Shown one piece after another: positions 25,233-32,122 of a stretch of DNA of 64,000 nucleotides. Numbering within the stretch: the stretch's first letter is position 1; each line of letters begins with the position of its first letter. The stretch comes from Methylobacterium bullatum (lineage in GTDB: Bacteria; Pseudomonadota; Alphaproteobacteria; Rhizobiales; Beijerinckiaceae), in the NCBI RefSeq assembly GCF_014845095.1, contig NZ_NKUG01000086.1, positions 22,675-86,674 of the forward strand, in the 5' to 3' direction. Under the pieces are notes generated by a model. It saw nothing but the letters and a program-made list of their open reading frames with translations. It was not told where the DNA came from and ran no database searches. The position numbers were made by a program, and so were the translations under genes.

Positions 25233-25838
25233 CTACATGGGCGGGACGGTGCCGTTCTCGCCGACGATCATCCTGTCGGCGACCATCGTGCCGGCGGCAT
25301 CCGCCTTGGTGATCGCCACCACGCGGGCGCCGACCTTGATGACGGATGTGTCGGAGGGGTTGAGGGAGACGATCGGCACGTCCTCGGGGACCGTGATGGT
25401 CTTCTCGCCGCCCTTGTAGGTCACGGTGATCGTGCGGCCGGTCGTGCCCGCGAGGGCGCCCACGGCGCCGTTCGTCATCGTGTTCTCCTTCTCGAGGTCC
25501 CACGGATAATGGCCGTCGCCCGTGCCGCGCATGCTCGGGGCGAAGACGGCGACTTCGAGGGCCTTGAGGGTGCCATCGGCCTGGGGCGTCGCGGCTGTGC
25601 CGACGTAGCTGTCGGGCTTGATGTCGCCGATCTCGGCCTTGCTGGCGGCGGCCACCCTCATCGCATCGGCGAACTTCACCGAGACGGCCTGACCGATGCG
25701 GGGCTTGATCGTGACGTGATCGGCCGCGACGGATTCGATCGTTCCGCGCACGCGGACCAGTGGAGAATCGGCCAGGACGGGCAGGCCGGAGGACAGGCCG
25801 ACGCACAGGGTGGCGGCCGCGATGATCCGTCGTGTCAT
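25233..25838 (-). CDS. Exported beta-rich protein, paralogue 1 of tandem pair
   Basis: 201 residues from ATG 25838, which begins a proper signal peptide (MTRRIIAAATLCVGLSSGLP, cleavage after VLA). The frame runs on to 25955 but that part lacks export features. It shares the blocks VRGTIESV...VTIKPRIG, IGDIKPDSYVGTAA, GTGDGHYPWDLE, TMTNGAVG and the terminal GENGTVPPM with the next gene, 112 bases downstream. The pair arose by tandem duplication. No catalytic motif or cofactor site visible; not recognised beyond an OB-fold-like pattern. Confidence 0.75.
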   Translation of the reverse strand: MTRRIIAAATLCVGLSSGLPVLADSPLVRVRGTIESVAADHVTIKPRIGQAVSVKFADAMRVAAASKAEIGDIKPDSYVGTAATPQADGTLKALEVAVFAPSMRGTGDGHYPWDLEKENTMTNGAVGALAGTTGRTITVTYKGGEKTITVPEDVPIVSLNPSDTSVIKVGARVVAITKADAAGTMVADRMIVGENGTVPPM

Positions 25839-25981
25839 GGAATGCCTTGCGCTGGAGCGATCCCGGCTGTCGGGACCCTCGCCGGACGCTTCCGCCTGCA
25901 CGGCGGGAAGCGCTCGGACAACGCGCGATGTGGCATCGGGTTCGTATGCGCACAAATCAATTGCGCGCTATCATGGACCCG

Positions 25982-26842
25982 TCAGTGGGCCATCAGCATC
26001 GGCATGGTGGCATGGGCCAGCACGTGACTGGTGGCGCCTCCGAAGATCATCTGGCGCAGGCGGCTCTGGGTATAGGCACCCTTGATCAGGAGATCGCAGC
26101 CGAATTCCTGCGCCTCGTTGAGGAAGACCTCGCCGGGTGTGCGCCGGCCTTCGGTGAAGGCCTTGTGGTCCGCGAAGATGCCTTCGCAGGCGAGCGCTCT
26201 GGCCAGATCCTCCGCGCTCGGCCCCGGCACCATGCCGCCCTCCGCGCTGACGACGCGGATACGCGAGGCCTTGCGCAGGAAGGGCATGGCGAAGGCCACG
26301 GCCCGCGCGGTCTCGCTCGACCCGTTCCAGGCGATCAGGATCGCCTCGCCGAGGCTCGTCGGAGGAGTGGGGGGCGCCAGCAGGATCGGCCGGCCGCTCT
26401 CGAACAGGGCCGTCTCGAACGTGGTCATGCGCGGGGCGCCATCCCCGGACCCGGGCCGGCCCACCACGGTGGCGGTGAACAGGCGGGCGTAATGTCCGAG
26501 GAAGGCGTCGCCCGCCGGCACGTCCGGGCGCCAGCGGTAGCGGGTTCCGGCGGCGGCCACGAATTCGGGGGTGCACGGCCCTTCCGTGGCGACGGGAATG
26601 CCGGCGCCGGCGAGGAAATCGACGAAGCGCTTGCCGGCATCCTCGGCCTCGGCCTTGTCGGCCTCCTCGTCGCGCAGCCACGTCATGCCGCCGACCATGT
26701 CCACCGGAACGTATTCGGCGAGGGCCGGACGCAGGGAGACGCCTTCGATCAGGCTGCCGAAGCGGCGTCCCACCAGGAGCGTGGTCGCGAAGACGGAGGG
26801 CAGCGCGTCATGGAGCGCCACCGGAACGAGCAGGGTCTTCAT
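25982..26842 (-). CDS. Universal stress protein family (tandem Usp domains)
   Basis: 286 residues. The N-terminal half (MKTLLVPVALHD..., to about 150) is a diverged Usp domain and the C-terminal half (about 165-286; EAILIAWNGSSETARAVAFAMPFL...LLIKGAYTQSRLRQMIFGGATSHVLAHATMPMLMAH) is a well-conserved one ending with the ATP-binding-like G-x2-G-x9-G(S/T) type segment (KGAYTQSRLRQMIFGGATSH). Usp proteins help survival under starvation or stress. A GGAGG site precedes the ATG. Monocistronic, divergent from a DUF4142 gene. Confidence 0.88.
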   Translation of the reverse strand: MKTLLVPVALHDALPSVFATTLLVGRRFGSLIEGVSLRPALAEYVPVDMVGGMTWLRDEEADKAEAEDAGKRFVDFLAGAGIPVATEGPCTPEFVAAAGTRYRWRPDVPAGDAFLGHYARLFTATVVGRPGSGDGAPRMTTFETALFESGRPILLAPPTPPTSLGEAILIAWNGSSETARAVAFAMPFLRKASRIRVVSAEGGMVPGPSAEDLARALACEGIFADHKAFTEGRRTPGEVFLNEAQEFGCDLLIKGAYTQSRLRQMIFGGATSHVLAHATMPMLMAH

Positions 26843-27214
26843 CGCCGGGAGCCTCCATCCACATCATCGCCGCCGACGGGCAGGCTAGTGCGGTTTCGCG
26901 TTCCCGAAAACTCCGGCTCGTCGTCAACCCACGCTTTTCTGCGGCCTTCGCGGGTCACGCCGTGAATCCGTGCCTACGAGGAGCCGGCGAGGCTAAAACG
27001 ACAGGTGAAGCTTGGCTATAGAGCCGTGCCGATCATCGCCGTGATCCGGACGATATCAGTAGAATGGCCCGCATGACGATGACATTCTTCGGGAACCCAA
27101 TGGAGGGGCTGTCGTTGTCCGGCAAACGTGGCGTTGTCGGATACGCCGATCCACAGAGATGTGGTCCGGTACGCCGCCTTTGCGTTTTCAAGATCATATC
27201 CAGAGGTCAGAATC
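26843..27214. other. Divergent intergenic region (Usp / DUF4142)
   Basis: No gene. It must carry promoters for the leftward universal stress protein and the rightward DUF4142 protein; I could not place them with confidence. Confidence 0.4.
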
Positions 27215-27913
27215 ATGAATAATTACGTTGCGCTGTCCGCCATTGCCGTCGTCATGGCGACCCCCGCCGCCGCCCAGACCATGTCCGGCGATTTCCGGCT
27301 CCAGGCGATGCAGGCCAATGCGTTCGAGGTCCAGTCGAGCCAGATCGCGCTGTCGAAGAGCCGCAATCCGCAGGTCATCCGCTTCGCCCGTGACGCCGTG
27401 CGTGACCACCGGGCCGCGAACGTGGCCCTGGCCGGCGGCGAGCGGACCTATGCCGGCAACGGTGGTCCCGGCGGCCTGATCGGCGCGCCCTTGGCGATTG
27501 CCGGCGGCGCGGTGGGCGCGGCCACGGGTGCCGCCACGGGCGTCGTGGCCGGTACGCTCAGCGGCGGCCCTGTCGGCGCCGTCGAGGGGATCGGCAGCGG
27601 CGCGAGCCGTGGCGCCGCCGCCGGCAGCCAGGCCTTCAACGGCGATGTCGACACCACCGCCGGCACCACCATGGTCCCGGTCGATCCGCAGCAGCAGGCC
27701 ATGCTCTCCGAGCTCGCCGCCGCTCCGGCCGGCCCGCGCTTCGACCGTCTCTACGGCCAGATCCAGGTGCGGTCGCACGAGGCGGCCATCGGCATGTACC
27801 AGTCCTACGCGCAGACCGGCACGAACCCGGCCCTGCGCGCCCATGCCGAGCAGGCGCTGCCGGTGCTCCAGCAGCATTACCAGATGGCGCAGCGCCTCCC
27901 CAGCGCCCGCTAA
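27215..27913 (+). CDS. DUF4142 exported protein with glycine-zipper insertion
   Basis: 232 residues. Signal peptide 1-20 (ending AAA-Q). Two DUF4142 helical segments are visible: FRLQAMQANAFEVQSSQIAL...RFARDAVRDHRAAN at about 27-68, and FDRLYGQIQVRSHEAAIGMYQSYAQTG...HAEQALPVLQQHYQMAQRL at about 177-228. DUF4142 is a ferritin-like four-helix fold of unknown role. Between them lies a ~55-residue Gly/Ala-rich stretch with repeated GxxxG spacing (GGAVGAATGAATGVVAGTLSG), a glycine zipper able to insert in or span a membrane. Followed by a good terminator. Confidence 0.8.
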   Translation: MNNYVALSAIAVVMATPAAAQTMSGDFRLQAMQANAFEVQSSQIALSKSRNPQVIRFARDAVRDHRAANVALAGGERTYAGNGGPGGLIGAPLAIAGGAVGAATGAATGVVAGTLSGGPVGAVEGIGSGASRGAAAGSQAFNGDVDTTAGTTMVPVDPQQQAMLSELAAAPAGPRFDRLYGQIQVRSHEAAIGMYQSYAQTGTNPALRAHAEQALPVLQQHYQMAQRLPSAR

Positions 27914-27924
27914 GGGGTTGAAAC

Positions 27925-27952
27925 CCACCGCCGGTCGATGGGCCGGCGGTGG
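27925..27952 (+). terminator. Hairpin after DUF4142 gene
   Basis: CCACCGCCGG / CCGGCGGTGG, 10-base stem with 8-base loop, 12 bases after the stop. No T-run; works together with the next hairpin. Confidence 0.55.
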
Positions 27953-27965
27953 AACGGATGCACTA

Positions 27966-28003
27966 AAAAACGCCGGGCCGATGAGGCCCGGCGTTATGTT
28001 TTT
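27966..28003. terminator. Rho-independent bidirectional terminator
   Basis: A-run, 11-base GC stem (AACGCCGGGCC / GGCCCGGCGTT), 5-base loop, then a T-rich tail. It ends the DUF4142 transcript rightward and the carbonic anhydrase transcript leftward. Confidence 0.85.
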
Positions 28004-28030
28004 GCGTGCATCTCACCGGATCGGGTGATG

Positions 28031-28058
28031 GCCCCCGTATCCGGCAGGATACGGGGGC
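28031..28058. terminator. Perfect 12-base-stem hairpin after carbonic anhydrase
   Basis: GCCCCCGTATCC - GGCA - GGATACGGGGGC, between the 3' ends of the carbonic anhydrase and DUF4142 genes. Likely transcript end or stabiliser. Confidence 0.55.
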
Positions 28059-28081
28059 TCAGGATATGTGGGCCGATGCGA

Positions 28082-28753
28082 TCAGACTTCGCTGCTGTGC
28101 ATCAGGGAGGCCGGGGTCATCGTCTTTCCGCCGCCATCGACGGCGGGCTCGAAATCACCCGTCTCGGGATTGCGCAGGAGAAGCTCGCCATGGGCGATGC
28201 CGAAATGCGCGCCGTGGAGCGCCAGGCGGCCATCGGCGACGCGCTCGCGCACGAAGGGGAACGTCATCAGGTTCTCGAGGCTCTGCGCCACGGTGGCGTA
28301 TTCGAGGCGCGTCAGGTGGTCCGGTCCCTTCTGCACCTTGAGCTTCTCCTCAGCGCCCTTCACCAGGGAGACCCATTTGCCGATGAAGTCGCTCGTCGAG
28401 AGCGGGCCTGGCGGGTTTGCGTAAGCCTTGATGCCGCCGCAGGTGGCGTGGCCCAGAACGACAATGTGCTTCACTTCCAGGGCCTGGACGGCGAACTCGA
28501 TGGCCGCCGAGGTGCCGTGATACTCGCCGCCCTCCTCGAAGGGGGGAACGAGGTTGGCCACGTTGCGGATGATGAAGAGTTCGCCCGGTCCGGTATCGAA
28601 GATGACTTCCGGCGAAACGCGGCTGTCACAGCAGCCGATCAGCAAGACTTCCGGGCTCTGCCCTTGTGCCAGGGCGGCGTAGCGTTTGGCCTCGTGGGAC
28701 AAGCGTCCATCGAGGAACGACCGGTATCCTGAGGTCAGCTTTTGTGGGAACAT
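28082..28753 (-). CDS. Beta-carbonic anhydrase
   Basis: 223 residues from ATG 28753, which has AAGGA upstream. It interconverts CO2 and bicarbonate. The zinc site is visible: C42-x-D43-x-R45 (GCCDSRV) and H102-x2-C105 (GHATCGG). The spacing and the EYHGTSAAIEFAVQALEVKHIVVLGH segment are standard for type I beta enzymes of bacteria. Monocistronic, ended by the hairpins at 28031 and 27966. In a methylotroph or heterotroph, bicarbonate feeds carboxylases such as acetyl-CoA carboxylase. Confidence 0.94.
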   Translation of the reverse strand: MFPQKLTSGYRSFLDGRLSHEAKRYAALAQGQSPEVLLIGCCDSRVSPEVIFDTGPGELFIIRNVANLVPPFEEGGEYHGTSAAIEFAVQALEVKHIVVLGHATCGGIKAYANPPGPLSTSDFIGKWVSLVKGAEEKLKVQKGPDHLTRLEYATVAQSLENLMTFPFVRERVADGRLALHGAHFGIAHGELLLRNPETGDFEPAVDGGGKTMTPASLMHSSEV

Positions 28754-28897
28754 GCGTTTTCCTTCCTTGAGCGTTGTTGTTGGGGGTCGCCGTGACAACC
28801 CGGTTCTCGACATTCAGCCTCGACTAGCGAGACCTGTGCCGTATCTGGTTCCGAGGCCCTATCTGGCCCAGTCTCGGGCCGGTGGCCCAGTGCGGGG

Positions 28898-29458
28898 TCA
28901 CACCTGATGCCAGGTCAGGGTGACGGGCGGCTCGGGCCGCTCGCCCGACGCGATGCGTCTGGCCAGGCGAGCGAGGCCCGCGGGCTCGATCCGTTCACCG
29001 CTGGCCTCCAACTCGTCGAGCGTCCACCAGCGCGTGCCGAGGACCGTGCTGTCCTCGGTCTCGGCGAGGCGGCTGGTATCGACCTCGTCGCTGGGCAGAC
29101 GCACGACGAAATAGCGTTCGCGGGCATCACGCGGCTTCGGGAACAGAAAGAACGGACCGTCGCAGGCAGCGACCTGCGGCCCGATCTCGGCATCGAAAAC
29201 CCCGATTTCCTCGCCGAGTTCCCGAAGGCAGGCTTGCGCGTGGCTTTCGCCGGGCTCCAGCCCGCCACCGGGCATGAACCAGAAGGTCCGCTCCTCCGGC
29301 CTCGATGGATCGATGGGGCGTTGCGCCTCGTAGGCGATCAGGAGCAGCCGGTCCTGCGGGTCGAAGACGAGGGCACGGGCGACGTGGCGCAGGGGAGGCG
29401 CACCGGACCCTTGGCTGGACTCGGGTTCGGGGGGCTGGGTCGACGAGGGACGAATCAT
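28898..29458 (-). CDS. NUDIX hydrolase
   Basis: 186 residues. A complete Nudix box is present: GGLEPGES-x6-LRELGEEIGV, matching G-x5-E-x7-R-E-U-x-E-E-x-G-U, in the middle of the protein. The N-terminal ~20 residues are Pro/Ser-rich, then RHVARALVFDPQDRLLLI begins the fold. The family splits nucleoside diphosphates linked to another group; substrate not predictable here. Its start lies 9 bases from the 3' end of the DUF429 gene on the same strand, so they are probably co-transcribed. Confidence 0.9.
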   Translation of the reverse strand: MIRPSSTQPPEPESSQGSGAPPLRHVARALVFDPQDRLLLIAYEAQRPIDPSRPEERTFWFMPGGGLEPGESHAQACLRELGEEIGVFDAEIGPQVAACDGPFFLFPKPRDARERYFVVRLPSDEVDTSRLAETEDSTVLGTRWWTLDELEASGERIEPAGLARLARRIASGERPEPPVTLTWHQV

Positions 29459-29467
29459 GACGACGGT

Positions 29468-30220
29468 CTAGCAGGGAATTGGACCCTCGCCAGCAGGCGC
29501 CCAGATCACCACGGGCAGGCCGTGACGGTCGCGTCCCGGCGGGTCGGGCATCGGGATGGCGCGTCCGAGGACGATGTCGCGGGCGACGACCAGGGCGGCG
29601 AGGGCGTCGAGGTGATCGTCGGCCCCTACGCCCGCCGGTCTGCCTGCGTCCACGATCGCTGCGGGTAGACCGGCCCTTCGCAGGAGCGCGCGGCGCTCTT
29701 CCAGCCCTTCCCGACGCCCCGGCCCCTTCTTGGCCGATGCCAGCGGACGGTCGCCGTTGAGGCGGCGGAACGCCACTTCCGGGTGAACCTCATGAACCCG
29801 CTCGCGCAGCGGCGGCCGCGCCAGGAGCAGGTCATCCACCTCGCGGATGTAGCGGGTGATGTTCCAGCACTGGATCGAGGGTGCGAAGGGAGGGACGCTG
29901 GCGGCGCGGGAGAGCGCCTTGGCCTCCTCGTAGCTGCCGGCATGAACCGCTGCCCGTGGCGGCACCGGGAAGACACTGGATCGCCCGCCCGCGAGATAAG
30001 CCCTGGCCGCGCGGTCGGCGACCCGGCCGCCGCCCTCGACGCGGTCGGGCAGGCCGATCGGGACGTCGATCCCGACGCAGACCGGGGCTTCCGGCCCGTC
30101 CAGGATATCGGAGACGCGGGCAAAGCTCCCGGCGCGGTAGCGGCCGGGATCGTCGAGATCGAGGAGGGCTCCGGCCCAGGCGCCGCGGCAGCCGTCGAGT
30201 CCGGCGATCCAGCGCGTCAT
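29468..30220 (-). CDS. DUF429 family protein (RNase H-like fold)
   Basis: 250 residues from ATG 30220 (MTRWIAGLDGCRGAWAGALL), the usual N-terminus of DUF429; the frame to 30325 adds noise. Landmarks include AGLDGCRGAW, VCVGIDVPIGLP, the DRAARAYL-GGRSSVFPVPPR stretch, HEVHPEVAFRRLNG and GADDHLDALAAL. The acidic residues (Asp in GLDGC, GIDVP and DDHLD) match an RNase H-like arrangement, so a nuclease activity has been suggested for the family, but no function is proven. Co-oriented with the NUDIX gene. Confidence 0.85.
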   Translation of the reverse strand: MTRWIAGLDGCRGAWAGALLDLDDPGRYRAGSFARVSDILDGPEAPVCVGIDVPIGLPDRVEGGGRVADRAARAYLAGGRSSVFPVPPRAAVHAGSYEEAKALSRAASVPPFAPSIQCWNITRYIREVDDLLLARPPLRERVHEVHPEVAFRRLNGDRPLASAKKGPGRREGLEERRALLRRAGLPAAIVDAGRPAGVGADDHLDALAALVVARDIVLGRAIPMPDPPGRDRHGLPVVIWAPAGEGPIPC

Positions 30221-30343
30221 GCGAGCCCCGCGAACCGCGACGGCTCTGGCGGGTTGATGCTGCTCACGGACGGCCGGCTTCGAGGGCCGTCCCGTCGCAC
30301 CGGATAACGCCGCCGCCGGCGGCACGCTTCACAGGATCGTTCC

Positions 30344-30742
30344 ATGGACATCGCCGTCGACAAGGTCACCGAGATCATCCCCCGGGTCAGGGCGCTCGAC
30401 GTGAAGGAGGGTGCCACCGACCCCGATTCGGGCTCCAACCCGATCGATGACGGCTCCACCGACGTGCTCACGTCGGGCACCGACGATGCCACGGAATCGG
30501 AGGTCCGTTCGATGATCTCCGGCCTCAACGACGACGAGCGGGCCAATCTCCTCGCCCTTCTCTATGTCGGGCGCGGCGACATGGAGGCGGAGGAATGGGG
30601 TGAGGCCGTGCGCTTCGCCCGCGAACGCGAGGCGGTGGGCGAGGGCGCGCTGCACGAGATCATGGCCTCGCCCGATGCGGGCGATCTCCTCGACGAAGGG
30701 CTCGCCGCCCTCGGGATCAGCCAGGACGTCTCGGAGGCTTGA
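30344..30742 (+). CDS. DUF3775 domain protein
   Basis: 132 residues, acidic and soluble. The C-terminal part (SGLNDDERANLLALLYVGRG, then EEWGEAVRFAREREAV, MASPDAGDLLDEGLAALG) matches the DUF3775 pattern common in alphaproteobacteria. The function is unknown. Monocistronic, divergent from the DUF429 gene. Confidence 0.82.
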   Translation: MDIAVDKVTEIIPRVRALDVKEGATDPDSGSNPIDDGSTDVLTSGTDDATESEVRSMISGLNDDERANLLALLYVGRGDMEAEEWGEAVRFAREREAVGEGALHEIMASPDAGDLLDEGLAALGISQDVSEA

Positions 30743-30892
30743 GACCGGACGGTGGTGAGCCGGCCTCATCACCATCCGCCCGCGTGGTGGCTCGTGTCCC
30801 CGCCGAACCCGTCGTAGTCGGCTGGTGCGGTTTGGCGTGGCGCCGGGGCAACGATCTCCCGTTTCCGCAATCATGCCCCGAAATCCACAGCG

Positions 30893-30907
30893 TTAACCTT
30901 TTATTAA
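30893..30907. promoter_or_regulatory. CtrA-type box 1 (TTAA-N7-TTAA)
   Basis: TTAACCTTTTATTAA, an exact match to the full CtrA consensus, 86 bases before the cysteine peptidase start. Confidence 0.6.
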
Positions 30908-30946
30908 CCCGACGATTGCCGATCCAACGTGGCCGTGAGACGTTCG

Positions 30947-30961
30947 TTAACAACAGATTAA
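30947..30961. promoter_or_regulatory. CtrA-type box 2 (TTAA-N7-TTAA)
   Basis: TTAACAACAGATTAA, a second exact consensus match, 54 bases downstream of box 1 and 18 bases before the ATG. So close to the start that CtrA binding here would more likely repress. Confidence 0.6.
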
Positions 30962-30978
30962 CGAGACGAGCGGCGGCC

Positions 30979-31656
30979 ATGCGGATCGCGATTTCGAAGT
31001 TCCACGATGCGGTGCACGCCCTCAAGCGCGGCATCGGTGGTTTGGGTCTGCTCTCCGGCCTGGCGGTCGCGTCCCTCGCCGCCATGCCGAACCTCGCCTC
31101 CGCTCAGACCCTGGCCTCGCTCCCCAGCGTGGCGAGCACCATCTCCACCACCGGTGCCGCCCGCCCGATCAGCGCTTGGGTCACCTTCTGCGAGACCTAC
31201 GCCTCCGAATGCGCGGTGAATGTCTCGGAGCCCGCGACGATCAGCCTGACGCCGGGTGTCTGGAACACCATCGTCTCGGTGAACCGCCGCGTGAACAAGT
31301 CCATCCGTGCCGTCACCGACATGGACCAGCTCGGCATGGCCGACCGCTGGGATCTGGCCGAATCCGGTGCCGGCGATTGCGAGGATTTCCAGCTCCTGAA
31401 GCGCAAGCTCCTCGCCGAGGCCGGCCTGCCGCGCCGGGCCATGCGGATGACGGTGGTCATTGACGAGAAGGGGGAGGGGCATGCCGTCCTCACGCTGATC
31501 ACCGACCGGGGCGACCTCATCCTCGACAACAAGACCAACAGCGTGCTGCCCTGGCGTCAGACCGGCTACACTTTCATCAAACGCGAGAGCCAGAATGCCA
31601 TGGCCTGGGTGTCCCTCGGCCGTGCCGCGTCGCCGGTGACCACAGCCAACCGCTAG
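30979..31656 (+). CDS. Transglutaminase-like cysteine peptidase (BTLCP / DUF920)
   Basis: 225 residues from ATG 30979; the longer frame to 30739 runs through promoter sequence. Signal peptide to about residue 42 (ending SAQ). The catalytic triad of this family is visible: C134 (GAGDCEDFQ), H168 (GEGHAVLTL) and D183 (LILDNKTN). Related to LapG, the periplasmic protease that releases surface adhesins under c-di-GMP control. Two perfect CtrA boxes in the upstream 90 bases suggest cell-cycle control. A GGDEF-EAL protein lies 0.5 kb downstream, in keeping with an adhesion/c-di-GMP theme, though no adhesin or LapD is seen. Confidence 0.88.
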   Translation: MRIAISKFHDAVHALKRGIGGLGLLSGLAVASLAAMPNLASAQTLASLPSVASTISTTGAARPISAWVTFCETYASECAVNVSEPATISLTPGVWNTIVSVNRRVNKSIRAVTDMDQLGMADRWDLAESGAGDCEDFQLLKRKLLAEAGLPRRAMRMTVVIDEKGEGHAVLTLITDRGDLILDNKTNSVLPWRQTGYTFIKRESQNAMAWVSLGRAASPVTTANR

Positions 31657-31770
31657 GAGCGGGATTCGCTGGGACGAGCCGTCCCGGAGGGAGATCGCAT
31701 CAAAGGCGATACATTAGCGACTTGTTAAGCGCGTGCGGGTGAGGGTTGCCGGGTTCGGGAATCCCTCGCC

Positions 31771-32115
31771 ATGACGAAGCTGAGCCGCTCGCCCGCAGCC
31801 TTGCTGCTGGCCGCCATCCTGCCCCTGTGCTGCACGGCCCCCGCCTCGGCCCTGAATTCCGACGTCGGTGCCCTGCACGCCTCCTGGCGCGGATGCCTGC
31901 ATCGGAATTTCGACTTGCAGGCACTCGTGACGAGCCGGACGCTGGCCGTCGAGTCGGCCGTGAAATCCTGCCGTGCCAGCGAAGCGGCTTATCTCGCCGC
32001 CCTGTCGACGTCCCCCCTGGTGGATGACGAGGACGTATCCCGGGTCCGTCCGGCCCTGATCCAGCGCGCCAAGGGCTGGCTTCTACAGAAGGCGAGCGGC
32101 ACGCGCCCGCTCTGA
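31771..32115 (+). CDS. Small exported protein, unrecognised
   Basis: 114 residues with a clear signal peptide (1-27, RSPAALLLAAILPLCCTAPASA). The mature protein is helical, with two cysteines (RGCLHRNF and VKSCRAS), which could form a disulfide. No known domain recognised. It lies 8 bases from the 3' end of the convergent GGDEF-EAL gene. Confidence 0.65.
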   Translation: MTKLSRSPAALLLAAILPLCCTAPASALNSDVGALHASWRGCLHRNFDLQALVTSRTLAVESAVKSCRASEAAYLAALSTSPLVDDEDVSRVRPALIQRAKGWLLQKASGTRPL

Positions 32116-32122
32116 CGCCTCG

